This document shows positions 46,405-57,815 of a stretch of 64,000 bases of DNA, piece after piece. Source of the DNA: Symsagittifera roscoffensis (lineage: Eukaryota; Xenacoelomorpha; Acoela; Convolutidae); NCBI RefSeq assembly GCF_963678635.1, contig NC_087067.1:24933547-24997546 (forward strand), given 5' to 3'. Both the position numbers and the translations under genes were made by a program. The notes beneath the pieces are model-generated. The model was given only the letters and a program-made list of their open reading frames with translations, was not told the origin of the DNA and ran no database searches. The number at the start of each line of letters is the position of its first letter. Position 1 is the first letter of the stretch.

Positions 46405-48199
46405 ATTTTTAGTTGCGCGTCTTTGTTTTTTTCGAAAGTTGGGGATTTTTGAACTAAAAACTGGAGATTCTGTCCGAGGGGGATTTGGTCCTGTGGGGGG
46501 GGGTTTAACCTTGAGGGTTTACTTTGATGGGGTTTTGTCCTGTGGGTTTTTATCCTGGATGATTTACTCCGCAAGCGGACAAATACAACACAATGACTCT
46601 GAAATAGTAAAATTCAACATTCATTCAACTTATTCATTTTTATTGAGTTTTCTGACTGCTTTTTAACAAATAAGTATTTAAAAAAAATAATCAATTTTAT
46701 GAAAAACTGAAATTTTATATTTGGAATTTAAATGGTAATTCTTGCATCTACTAGTGCATCAATGTCTCTTCAGAGCTTGCTCCGTTTAACTTTTTTATAT
46801 TCTTCTTTTTTTTCAATTTCTGGGGCAGACCAATTCACTGCTGAAAGGTTAAAAGAGGGAAACATTATCAATTTTCATGCCCCCATAATTTACAGAAAAT
46901 AATCAGATATTGTTAATTGTCCTTTCTGAGCTAAAACTTTTCAGAACCTATGATAATTTCGTTTAAAAGTGTTCAAAGACCTGAAACTCTCTTATTGTCT
47001 GAAGGTATGTAGAATCTTACTTAATGTGCATTTTCTAATCAAACTCATTTGAATCATACGCGTTTTTCTTGGACTTAAAATTTTTGAAATTTGCTTCATT
47101 TTTTTGTCTTGCTTCATTGTTGTTCCCACGATCCCCGAAGGGATGTGGAAAAACATTGGCATGGGGCCATCTGCAATCAGAAAACTGGACATTGGATGTG
47201 GTCTGATATTATAGACACTTCAGTCGTGTTTCGGATTAATATTTCACTCCATACATGCACTCATCATTAAACTTGTGAACCGTTTTGTCGTTTTGCATAA
47301 CAAAAAATGATTTGGACTAAAATTCTCCTGCTGAAATATTTTCCTCCATAAACTGCATTTTGAGTAAAACTGATCAGATGATTTTTACCCGCTGCCAAAT
47401 AGGCAAACACGCTGCCAAATATTAAAACTCAGAGTTTATGGAAAAAGAGCATATTATCATCCAATGTTCAGCAAAAATCCGGCCATATGTGGTTTCTCAA
47501 ATTCCTTTTTTGGCGCCTCCCTAATGGGATACATGTAAACTGAATTATTCGGTGGTACATTATTGTTCGACTCGATTCCATTCAATAATCGTTGGTACTC
47601 GTAAAACACTTTGAACTCTAATGAATATGTTTTACTTTTGTGAAGTTGATTCCGGTTTGAGCTGGGTATATAGCATGCATCACAGTACCTGGAAACCGGG
47701 AAAAGTGTGAATCATTCCCGAATAAGGCCTAATTTGCAGTTGATAATGAATAGTTGGTTACTGTTCAAGCAGCACAATTATTTCAAGACAACAATTTTTT
47801 TCTCTATTAAATTTTTTTTATTTTTTGTAAAAATCGAAAAATAACGCAAAACTAAGATGCTCGACTAATAGTGCACTTCATGCAGAATATTTCAATAAAC
47901 TGTACTTCTTAAAAATGCATTATTTGTATAAAGCAATTTTCTGTCGTTTAGGAGGCAGTTGCGACAGAAATAAAAGACAAGACATTTCGAATATGACAAG
48001 ACATTTTGTCATGATTGTACTAACTGCCCTCTTTTGTCGACCACAATTGTTTTGGTTTGAAAAAATTGTATAAAACAAAAATCGGTTTGGATCATTTGTT
48101 GTAGCTGCGATTTAAATTGATTCAAATCATTTTTTTTGTTTATTCTTTGTACTTTTTTCAATCTAAATTTAATCAATATAATTTTTTTGATACTAAAAT
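46405..48199. other. Non-coding AT-rich stretch
   Basis: No gene is supported. A family B fragment (ggttactgttcaagcagcac) is near 47757. Confidence 0.4.
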
Positions 48200-48294
48200 C
48201 GATCCTAAGTCATTTTTGTCAGTGCGGGCAAGACCAAATAGCTTGCCTCAATTCAATTTAAAACAGTCTCGTGGTGCGGGATTATTTGCCACGC
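48200..48294 (+). CDS. Possible exon ending in a SET-like motif, weak
   Basis: An open frame ends SRGAGLFATR immediately before a strong donor (ACGC|GTAAGT at 48295). GxGLFA is the usual start of a SET methyltransferase domain. No downstream SET exon is recognised, so this is only a hint. Confidence 0.2.
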
Positions 48295-48300
48295 GTAAGT

Positions 48301-49303
48301 AAAGCGCCTTATACTTTCAGCATTAATGTATCAAACGCTGAATGCAGTTTATATAGAATCATTTTACGCCGATTGTAAAGTCAGGTTAGTACACCGGTAA
48401 GCGCGATCTTTCGGACACCACAAATATCAAGCCTTCTTATCAAGAAATATCAAGATTCATCCCTTAAGAGTAACATCCTTCGTTTTTCTTTGAAAAATGG
48501 TCCGAACAAAAATTAGCACCACCAGCAAATATTTTCCTCACATTCTTCGAAAATTGGAACAAAAAACAACCCGAAACCACAAACCACTATAAATATGTTA
48601 TTAGTAGATTGCTAAAAATTTCGGCTAAACAAGCAGCACCTACTACTCTGTTACTAATCAATTCAGTGTCGAACCGAACAAAGTTGACGGCGAATTGCGC
48701 GCTGTGAAACAACACATAGCATGAACTCTGCATTGTTTTTCCACGCAAGTCCAGGTACCACCAATAAACGTCAATCAGAGTCCAACGTTTTATTTGCTAA
48801 ATGTTGTATCACGACCATGGTTAGATATATAGATATAATTTCTGACTTAGAACATGACGACCAGATAAATATAGTCTGCTAAACCAATATTTGTTTATCA
48901 GAAAGAATTAGATTTCATAGTCGATTGAGAGTAACATATCTACCATCAGACTATGTGCGTCTGCATTGTTTTTGAGTTTTTTCACCACTCACGAAAATGA
49001 CAACAAAGCTAAAATTAAAAGTGTCTAAAATTCGCCTGAGGCACAGAAATTTTTGTTGAAGTTGGGTCTTTACAATGATTTGAGAGAGTTCAGAAATACA
49101 TTTTAGCAAGCCAAAAAAAATGACAAAATAGAAAATTTCGGATTTTTTTTCAAATTAAACCCTGGTCGGAGTATATAATGAAGTCATCTTTCTTTCGAGC
49201 TTTGTTCTTTTTTTTGAACCCTATAAAGAAATTCCAGTCTTCGAATTTTAAGATCTAGAGGATTTACTCAAATTAAACTGCGATCCAGAATTAGCCAGAG
49301 TAG
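48301..49303. other. Non-coding or decayed retroelement
   Basis: Mixed composition, with no readable domain. Confidence 0.3.
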
Positions 49304-49760
49304 GCTAAAAAGAAGGATAAATAAATAAATCTATTCCAGTTTTGATACCAACTTTATTAAAGGATTTTTATATTTGATACAGTAAGATCGAAGGAAGGAA
49401 ATAAAAGCACAATTAATCAAAAGAAAGAAGAAGACACGTTGAATAACAGATGGATGGAGAGGCCTTTCAGAAAGCAAAAATAGTCTTTCAGGCCCCAGGT
49501 GGCACAGGTGAAGTATCAAAATTATCATCACATGTGAAAAATTGACTTCATGTACCACAGTCACCATCTCAGTGACGTCACCACTGCCTACGAGATTAAA
49601 CATCACGATGATCGAAGTCGCCAGACAACTAATTTGCATCAACAACCAAACATTCCAAAATTAGTGTTCACCGGAAATATCTGAGCAGCAAGGCAATTCG
49701 TCTCAATTGAAAAAAATGCAAACGAGACACAAACAGAGAAAGGAAACAAAAGGGAGGAGA
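49304..49760 (+). repeat. Extra copy of the gypsy RNase H-integrase linker
   Basis: Closely matches 50731-51185 over about 450 bp (shared ataaataaatct, cagttttgata, ggtggcacagg, gcatcaacaac, aaaggagaggagatagaaaac). Both copies are full of stops, so the duplication probably reflects two related element insertions or a rearrangement. Confidence 0.65.
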
Positions 49761-50569
49761 TAGAAAACCGAGTTTTCGCAAAGAACCAGATGGATGTCAG
49801 AACATTTATGATCAAACAGCGAAATCAAAAAAAAAACCTGAACTCGTAAAACCGACAGAACCACTATTTAGTCAAAAAATCATCGACGAAACAAGAGAAA
49901 ATTTCATATGAGGCAAATATTTTAATTGGGACAAAGCGGACCCTAAATTTAGATTATAATTATATCAATGTTTGAGAGCCAAACACAATGTCATTTCCAA
50001 CAAAAGACACCCGTATAAGACTTATAGTAAGTAAAAACAAAAGTATTCGTGAAGAACTTGGAGGACATCTACATCACTTCAAGAAAAATTGCAAATGAAA
50101 CGTACAAACTTATTTGTCAAAAACAAAAGATAAGAGAATCTCTAAAACAAATCCATGCTGACTTTGGGGAACTAGAGTCACTACCAACAGTGGGAATGGA
50201 GGAGCAGAAAAGTCAGGGTTATGTTTACGCCCACATGAATAATGAAAAACTCGCTTAAGAACTGTTAACTTCACCACAAATTGTTTATTGTTCTGCAACT
50301 AGAAAAAAAGTTAACAAAAAAATCAAAACCCTCAAAACTAAACATTTTGGTCTATCTACAACACTTGAAAACAAACGAAAAAGTAGCCTGAGGTGTAACT
50401 TCAACCGCAAGCCCGCGGAGTGTAGTATAATTACCAGAAAAACAGAGAGCCGGGATACACGAAAGGTCGACAAATTTTTTCACGAAGAAAATTTAACCGG
50501 GGATAGAACAATTCACTGACAAAATTTTAGATTGATATTGCATGTCTGTCGAGATTTTCGAAATCCGTG

Positions 50570-52720
50570 GAAGTAAATTATACCATAAACGAGTTTGAAC
50601 TATTAGGAGTAGTATGGGCAATTGAACACTTCAAATACTTCTAGCACGGAAAATAATAGCTCGTCATCGCAGACCATCTGACTTGAAGCAATGCAATTGG
50701 CGCGACCAAAAATCCAAAAGTAACCAAAGTTGGCTAAAAAAAGGGTAGATAAATAAATCTTTTCCAGTTTTGATATCGAATATTATCAAAATGTTTTTAT
50801 ACTTGTTACAGTAAGATCGAGGGAAGGAAGTAAAAGCACAATCAATCGAAGGAAAAAAAGACACGTTGAATAACAGATGGAGAGGCCATTCAGAAAACAG
50901 TATCGTCTTTCAAGTCCCAGGTGGCACAGGCAAAATATAAAAATTTCTTGTGAAAATTGACTTCATGAACCAAATTCAACAATTCAATCACGTCACCACT
51001 GCCTGCGAGATCAAACGTCAGAGAAATCGAAGTCACATGACGACTAATTTGCATCAACAACTCGACACCCAATATATTAGTTTTCGCTGGAATTAGCCAA
51101 GCAGCAAGGCATTTGGTCTCTGTTGAAATAAAAATTGCAAACGAGACAAGCATAGAAAGGAAACAAAGGAGAGGAGATAGAAAACCGACAAGAATTGATC
51201 ATTGAGCTCGACGAGTTTTAGGAGTACCGAGTTAGCATGGTGGACCCATATCTTGCCGGAGTAGAAGAAAGCGCCCCAAACATTGAACACCCCGCAATGA
51301 CAAACAGTGCACAACATATCAAATTTAGCAGCAGCCCGATAACGAGTAACATCGTCGCGACTGTCGTAACAGAAACAGAAAAGGATATTAAGAAGTACTA
51401 CTTTTTCTTCAGAAACTGCAAGAAACACGAAATCTAATTTTCAGCGCGGTAGGCACGAAAAACGACCGGGACAAAAAACGGGTAGTGAACATAGTAGAGA
51501 AACTACACTGGGAAACCCTTAAAGGCTTGTACACCGCAGATTGGTATATGATTAGGAACAGACTCCATGGTTATGAAGATGGCCTTTTGTTGACGAACGA
51601 ATCGTGTTACCCATACAATTTCGCCAGACGGTGCTAAAAAGCAGGCATCTGGCACACCCAGGTTCAACTGCGATACTTGATCTGAGTGGAAACGTATGAT
51701 TTCTTTAAATCCATTGGTCAATGGTGCAGATGATTCAAAATTGCAAACACTTCTCGGAGCTAAAATACTGAAGCTGAGCATTGCAAAGTTAAAATAGTTT
51801 CAATTGGAACCCATAGTTGAAACGAACGGGAGAGATAAAACAGATTTTACCGTTTCGTTACCAGACGAGTTAAAAAGAAAAGAATGTTTTTTAGTAGCGA
51901 TAGATAAGTTATCAAGATTTTCCACATAAATAGCTGTTTCATATAACCCAGCGGTTACAGCAATCAAATTTATGCAAAGATACATTTCAAACAATAGAAA
52001 TTCGAAAGAAATCAGATGCAATTAGAAACAAAACAATCGAGCAAAGAAGTTTCAATTTTGTAAATCAAATCATTTAAAATTTCTTTTCGCACCGCTAGAT
52101 GACCATAAAGGTCAATAAAGTTAATTGAGCAAATGAATGAAATTGTGAATTCCAGTCGCTGTGATGCGCAATGACAAAATGAAGTAACAATTTAATACAG
52201 CTTCAGTAGTAGCCAAGATAATTCAAATAATCAGAATAACATTAGACAGAGTAACATAATCATCACCGTCCAAAGCCCACATGGGACAAACACCAAACAT
52301 CGCGCTTTCAAAAGGCAAAAAGTTCACCTGAAAAATTGATTTAGGAAACCGCAAAACACGCTTGATAAATATGAAAAACCTGATGATGCAGCTATTACCC
52401 GTAGAAGCTATGCATGACCTACAAAAATTGTCAAAAGGCAAGAGGGTCATCGAAAAGAAACATACGGAGAGGCTTCCTGAACAAGTCAACGCTTCAGCAC
52501 TTAGCGAAAAGGAGAGGTGTGAAGACTATCTAAGCTTTAGCTGGGAAAAAAGAATATTGATTTTACAAAATCAAGTGTTGCGGCAACAAGTAGCAGAAAG
52601 ATAAGAAACAAATTAAACCGATGGCAAGAAAAACTACGCGTGGTTGTACAAAAGTGAACAACCCAAACAATTGAGCACAAAAAAATTGAATTTATTGCTG
52701 GCAAATTTTTCAAACACGAC
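50570..52720 (+). pseudogene. pol: Decayed Ty3/gypsy pol: RNase H and integrase
   Basis: In order on the plus strand: an RNase H segment (NYTINEFELLGVVWAIEHFK and ADHLT, about 50577-50690), a linker, and an integrase N-terminal region at 51440-51620 (WETLKGLYTADWYMIRNRLH). Next is an integrase core at about 51760-52140 (SLPDELKRKECFLVAIDKLSRF, then FMQRYISNN and FLFAPLDDHKG), followed by a C-terminal piece with AHMGQTPN near 52275. Many stops and frameshifts are present, and the second catalytic Asp position reads Asn. The tail runs into the assembly gap at 52766. RT and protease were not found upstream. A relation to the gag type at the left edge is plausible but untested. Confidence 0.65.
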
Positions 52721-52765
52721 TCACACAACTTCGATACAAAACATAGCGATACAGCTCAGACTTGT

Positions 52766-52965
52766 NNNNNNNNNNNNNNNNNNNNNNNNNNNNNNNNNNN
52801 NNNNNNNNNNNNNNNNNNNNNNNNNNNNNNNNNNNNNNNNNNNNNNNNNNNNNNNNNNNNNNNNNNNNNNNNNNNNNNNNNNNNNNNNNNNNNNNNNNNN
52901 NNNNNNNNNNNNNNNNNNNNNNNNNNNNNNNNNNNNNNNNNNNNNNNNNNNNNNNNNNNNNNNNN
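52766..52965. other. Assembly gap (200 N)
   Basis: A second placeholder gap of exactly 200 N, located between the gypsy remnant and the Polinton. Frames crossing it are artefacts. Confidence 1.
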
Positions 52966-54064
52966 GCTAAAGGAAAATAAAAGACAGATTTTTTGGCTAA
53001 GTATTTGGACCGAAAGGTTGAAAACCTAGATGATTTGGGCTGCCCTCGGGTTGAAAGCTTACTTTTCAAAATTATCCAAATTGCAATAGACATATGCCTC
53101 ATTACAACTCCAGGAATCATTGTGCCCTGAATAAAATCAAGGTTTTTTATGATTGGTTGAAATTTTAACAACAGCGAGAGATCAGCGAAAGTGGAGACAT
53201 ACCTATCACCAAATTCAATGCTCTGAGCATAGATGACTCCAGAAGGTGATATTAAAATTCATTAAAAAGAATTGAGCGTATTGATTGCAGCGGCCAAATT
53301 GCTCAGAGGAAGCAGTAAATAATAATTTCCGAAGAAGATTTGTCTACATGAAAGAGATTGTTTCCAGTTATTGATCAATTTGTATACTTCCAGAGATTCA
53401 AATTTATCAGAAATATTAGCCAGCAATTAGGAATATATCTTCCGAAGTAGTCCTAGCACCCAAACGTCAGCCATGAGTTCAGATGGATCTAAACTGCAGT
53501 GAATTGCCAGATGAGATTAGGAGAAGGATTCTGTGAACAAAATATTGTGCTATGAAAAAACTGCAAATAATCCAGCAAACTTTGTTTTTGGAAAGCACGA
53601 CATAAACGACAGAGACTTCATACATTATGAAATTTTGTACTGTTCATAATACTAACTTATGTGCTCGACTGTTTTTTGTACTGTTTTTTTACAAGCTTCC
53701 TTTACAGTGAGAAAAAGTCTAACACAGTCTGTAGAATAAATCAGATCTCAAATATCAGAAATAGCAGCAGCAGCAGAAGATGAACCTGACGCGACATTAG
53801 TAACAGAGTTTGTTTATAATGAGACAAGCAGTGAAAAAAATCAAGCAATTTTTGTAACACTGTAACTTTGCCAAGGTCTGAAGTAGTTTTTGTTGCTGGA
53901 AAACTAAGTTATTTATCAAACTTTTGATGGGAAATACTTTTTATCGTGAGTTTGCAACCGTTCTATATCTTTACAAAGATATGCAACCTGCATTCGCAGA
54001 CAAAGTGTCTTCTCGCGAAGTAATTGTGAAGTTCAAGAAATTCAACGGATTCGAAGTGAAAACA
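52966..54064. other. Unassigned, probably decayed Polinton left part
   Basis: No clear gene. The N-terminal half of the packaging ATPase would be expected just left of 54065, but no Walker A motif can be read. The element's terminal inverted repeat was not identified. Confidence 0.35.
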
Positions 54065-54479
54065 TCTATATGACAAGGAATTTGTTAGATTAGCGGCAGC
54101 GGGTAGACATAGAGGGATAGATATAAAATATATATTAAGCATAACTTGTTTCAACAAAGTCGATGGTCGCGTACGATTGATTTGAACACTTCACACATCA
54201 TTATGTTCAAATCACCTCGTGACGTTCAGCAACTAGATCTTTTAGGAAGACACTTGAAGGTATCAAAATTTTTGAGAAGCTGCTACGAGAGACTCTTTTG
54301 GACATCTTCTAATCAACTTGGACCCGCGCACATCAGATTGTTTGAGATATTGTTCAAATATCACACGGCCTGGGCCAACAGTTTTTTATTTACCCTTGTC
54401 TATAGCAGAAACTACTCCAAAAACATATGAAAAAAAAAACCGTATCTGTTCTGCGATATATGGTACAACTGACACCTGA
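54065..54479 (+). pseudogene. Polinton packaging ATPase, C-terminal part
   Basis: Fragments in three frames align in order with the C-terminal half of A32/FtsK-type packaging ATPases. First is a GRHRGIDIKY stretch near 54090, then RTIDLNTSHIIMFKSPRD at about 54164, which holds the sensor-like asparagine and the FKSPRD motif. After a frameshift near 54283 comes GHLLINLDPRTSDCLRY. The natural stop is TGA 54477-54479. Walker A and B are not readable, so the gene is dead or truncated. In an active element this enzyme packages DNA into capsids. Confidence 0.75.
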
Positions 54480-54732
54480 CCAACTAAGACGATTAATTAG
54501 AAAAACTTCAAATCGCGAGATCATAACCTTTATTTGTGAATATTTGCTCAATGTAGTCAATGGAAACGTACCCGTTAAAATTGCAACCATCGAACGATTC
54601 GAGACAGCATATAAATACTTAATCACTCCAAAACCCTGTGTTGTCAAAAAACGTGCGATTATTTTGAGTAAAGAAGGTTTTCATTTAGTGCGGCAAATAC
54701 TTGATTTTTCTTACAAGTACGTCACATCTTAA
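54427..54732 (+). CDS. Small conserved Polinton ORF
   Basis: An intact frame of 101 codons overlaps the ATPase end by about 50 nt. Starting at the second Met (54460) would reduce the overlap. The core ICEYLLNVVNGNVPV followed by a helix and a KKRAIIL stretch matches a small protein repeatedly found in animal Polintons, with the C..LNVL.GNVP pattern. Its role is not established. It is one of the few undamaged frames of the capsid/integrase block. Confidence 0.65.
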   Translation: MKKKTVSVLRYMVQLTPDQLRRLIRKTSNREIITFICEYLLNVVNGNVPVKIATIERFETAYKYLITPKPCVVKKRAIILSKEGFHLVRQILDFSYKYVTS

Positions 54733-54734
54733 TT

Positions 54735-55433
54735 ATGATTGCTGAAGAATTCATTTTAATGCCGAAACACTTATAAGTTAAAGAGCAGTCACATGCTGCA
54801 CGTGTTCTCCACAATAATACAATTAAACATAAAAACGCTCAACTAATCAACCTTAACCGGCTTAGACCCCAATTACCTCCTCAAACTAGTAAGACTACTG
54901 CAACGAAGGAAACATTTACGGAAAATGCTGCTGAGCCCCAACAAGAACAGCTTGAACTGTTAACGGACGATGAAGAAGTAAAGATCGAACAAGATAAATA
55001 TGAAATATTAGAAGAGAAAAACGATAGTCAGACCGAAAGTTTTTTGGGACAGTTACGGGTTTTAGAGTACAAAAAACGTATTAGAGCAAAAACCATACTT
55101 GAAATCATAAAAAAATCAGAAAGAGTAACCATAAACTATGACAATGAGGTGATATATGTAGATGAAGTACCAACATGACTTAAAGCGGCAGTATTTTTAT
55201 TTGACATACAACAACCAACAAAAAAACTACACAATCCGGCGTTCATTATCAGTTTAACTGCTCTCAACTTGAATGAAAAGCTGGTAATAATTCGAAATGC
55301 CAAACACGCGGTTCAGTCAGCGTCTTTTAACGCTCAAGAGGAACGAGAACCCGGACCCTCAAGAACACGCCTAACATCCCCCACTTGGCAAAAAAAAATT
55401 AAGAGAAGTAACCTTAAGAGAAACCTTAAGTAA
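54735..55433 (+). pseudogene. Polinton accessory ORF with two in-frame stops
   Basis: Translation starts at ATG 54735, three bases after the previous stop, with MIAEEFILMPKHL. It meets TAA at 54774 and TGA at 55176, but the same frame remains otherwise open for 232 codons to 55431. The start resembles the 'EFILIPK' openings of an unassigned Polinton protein preceding integrase. The middle is acidic and helical; the end is basic. Function unknown. Confidence 0.6.
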
Positions 55434-56499
55434 AAAGCAAAAAAGAAAAAGCATTAGCGACAATAGAAAAACTCGAAACCAAAAACGATAAAAAGTCAGA
55501 AGAAGGCTTTGACTCGTACGGAACGCCCTAAAACGATTCAGATTCTCCAATGTCAGAAAAGACGAAGGCGAAAACAAAACAATGGGAAAATTACCAAGAT
55601 TGAAGAAAAGTTTTTCAAAACTAAATACAGTTACAAAGGTCCCGCATTATTTGGTAGTGTGAACAACTTGATAAAAGCAACCAAATTTTCGCGAAAAAAA
55701 ATTGAGCAATTTCTTTCATACTGAACATGCTTACAGGAAAAATTTAGAACTGTCATCCGAATAATGCCGCGACTCAAAGTCATAGTTAACGATATCGACG
55801 AAATATGGTCATTAGATCTGGCCTTTGTTGATAAACTTGCCCAGTACAACCATGACGTTAAGTATCTGCTTGTTGCAGTTGACTGCTTGTCCCGCTATCT
55901 CAGAGTGCAACCCTTGAAATCAAAGTAGCGTTCAAACTAATGATAACGACAAAACAACCAAAAAAAAAATATGCGTGAACAAGGGCACAGAGTTTAAACG
56001 GTCCCTCGAAGCATTATGTAAAAAGAAAGGCATAAAAACATAAAGCACAGAGAGCGAGAAAAAGTCTGCATTCGCTGAGAGAAAAATCAATTCCTTGAAA
56101 AAGTCTTGTTTATAGGTACTTGGAGGATAAATGGACTTACTCATACATTGACAAATTGCAAGGTTTTGTCAATGCAATTAATTCGAGAACAAATCGTGTC
56201 ACAAATTTTGCACCAAACAAAGTAACTAAAAAGATGTTCCTCGCCTGATTTCATTAAGAGCAGAACAGTCATTGAAATTAGTTCAACGTCCAATGTTGGT
56301 GATTATGTTAGACTCGCCAAAGTAGACATAGCTTTTTACAAGGGTTAGAAACACTCGTTCACCGATGAAGTGTTTGAAGTTTTTGACATACCAACACCAA
56401 ATCCCCCACATACACTTTGATTGATTCTAACAGAGAACCGATTGAGGGAAATTTTATGTGTCTGAACTAGTTCGCGTTCTGGAGAAGGAGAAATCGTAA
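55434..56499 (+). pseudogene. Polinton retroviral-type integrase
   Basis: A basic N-terminal segment with ALFGSVNNLIKATKFSRKKI (about 55645) is the typical Polinton integrase lead-in. The rve core follows at 55765-55926 with DEIWSLDLAFVDKLAQYN and YLLVAVDCLSRYLRVQPLK, then a KGTEFK segment near 55982 where the expected second Asp reads Asn. The C-terminal part (DEVFEVFDIPTPNPP, then an ELVRVLEKE end) stops at TAA 56497-56499. Several frameshifts and stops occur, so the protein is inactive. It would integrate the element and generate 6-bp duplications. Confidence 0.8.
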
Positions 56500-56506
56500 G
56501 CAATTC

Positions 56507-57399
56507 TGACTGAGGGCACTTCCAGCTTTTTCTTTTCACCCATAACGTTCCCCCTTCCTTCACAATTACCCTAGTTTCATCTGCATCAAGGAACGTTTTT
56601 AAAGATAACACTTTGGCCAACTTGAAAAATCTCCTAAGTGAAGAAATAAATTTTCAAGGTAAATGGCGAGTAGCAGTTACAGAAACTACCTTACCCGCTC
56701 AGATAAACAACGTAACTGACAACAACATTGTGTACTACAAAAAAGATCACATTATAGCAAGCATGAAAGTTAAGAAAGACAAGATCTCCAGGCCTTACCT
56801 TGGAAAAACAGCAAAACTAACAAAAAGAGAGTATACGAGCATTGAACAAATACTGGATGAGATCCGTCGAAAGACGGATCTATTACGTAATCCAATTTCT
56901 CTAATTCTAACAACCAAGCATCTTTTTTTATGGCTGCATTATTGGGAAGGTATAACTTTTTCAAGGCCGCAAATTCTTAGTCTACTTGGATTCAAAGGCG
57001 TCAGAGATGGAGATGGTTATCATAGGTTACAAACAAGCAAGCTCGAAACATAGCACATTCATTAAAAAGATCTTGCTGCTGAATATCACGTTGATTTATG
57101 TGCCGGTACTCAGCTTATGTTTTTTACCTGGACATAATTCCTTATCAACTAGTAGGAGACACAAAAGCACCCCTCTTACAAGTTTTTGATACAAATCGTC
57201 GAGCGAAAAACGGTCGGTTACGCATGTACAGTTGAACCGAACCATCGTAAAGTGTTCAGTAATTTGGATTTTAAAAAAGTTTTGGTCAACAATTTTTCTA
57301 ATATTTCTGTGAACTTGTGCACAGAAACTGGAGGACTTTTCCTTTCGCTGGATGGGAAAAATTGTTCTGACTCTCAAAATTCAAAAGTTTATTTTTTGA
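56507..57399 (+). pseudogene. Polinton minor capsid (penton-type) protein
   Basis: The frame 56613-57053 contains INFQGKWRVAVTE, the typical opening of Polinton minor capsid proteins, preceded in the same region by a FTITLVSSAS-like start without a clear ATG. The C-terminal half resumes near 57110 with DIIPYQLVGDTKAPLL, and after a frameshift near 57228 continues with HRKVFSNLDFKKVLVNNFSN. Another shift lies near 57343 before the stop TGA 57397-57399. The pattern 'P..VGD...PLL...' and 'vef.nl.y.pv....f..i.v.i....g' is characteristic. The order relative to core protein and major capsid supports the call. Confidence 0.7.
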
Positions 57400-57404
57400 T
57401 TAAT

Positions 57405-57815
57405 ATGGATTCATATTATCACAACCAAGCAAACCTACCACATTTCTCGGGGCATTATGGACAACGAAGCAGTGGCTTTGGTGCTTTAGCCTCGGGAATA
57501 GGAAGAGTGGCACTTTCATTGGCGCGAAAAATTGTGATACCACCAGCAAAAAAGATCGGAAAAGGACTACTTCTTTAGGCAGCTCCAGAACTGATACACG
57601 TTGCAACAAAAAGAAAAAGCCCTAAGCAGGCACTCAAGAGCACCGTCAGAAAAACCATCAAAAAGCAAGTAGGAGGAGGAAGTAGAACTCGAAAAACTCA
57701 TCCAAAAAAAAGAACAACGGTGGTAAAACGAAAAAGGAGACGCGTCATTCCCAGAAACCGAACTGCACAGAGAAGTCGCTCCGATTTCTTTGCAAGGGTT
57801 AAAAATGATTTCTAA
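57405..57815 (+). pseudogene. Core-type basic protein, amber stop inside
   Basis: Starts at ATG 57405, six bases after the minor capsid stop. It has the glycine-rich hydrophobic motif GHYGQRSSGFGALASGIGR, typical of the PX/pVI-like Polinton protein. TAG at 57576 interrupts the frame. The same frame then continues to 57815 with a highly basic tail containing TVVKRKRRRVIPRNR, suited to DNA binding. Its last bases overlap the start of the major capsid gene. Without the single stop it would be 136 residues. Confidence 0.7.

Noticed and set aside
49331-51153. Minus-strand ORFs with similar sequence at 49.3-49.6 and 50.9-51.15 kb as an env-like gene pair
   Set aside because: Their similarity comes from the duplicated RNase H-integrase linker on the plus strand.
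51503-51781. Minus-strand 92-codon ORF
   Set aside because: It is antisense to the decayed gypsy integrase region, which reads sensibly on the plus strand.
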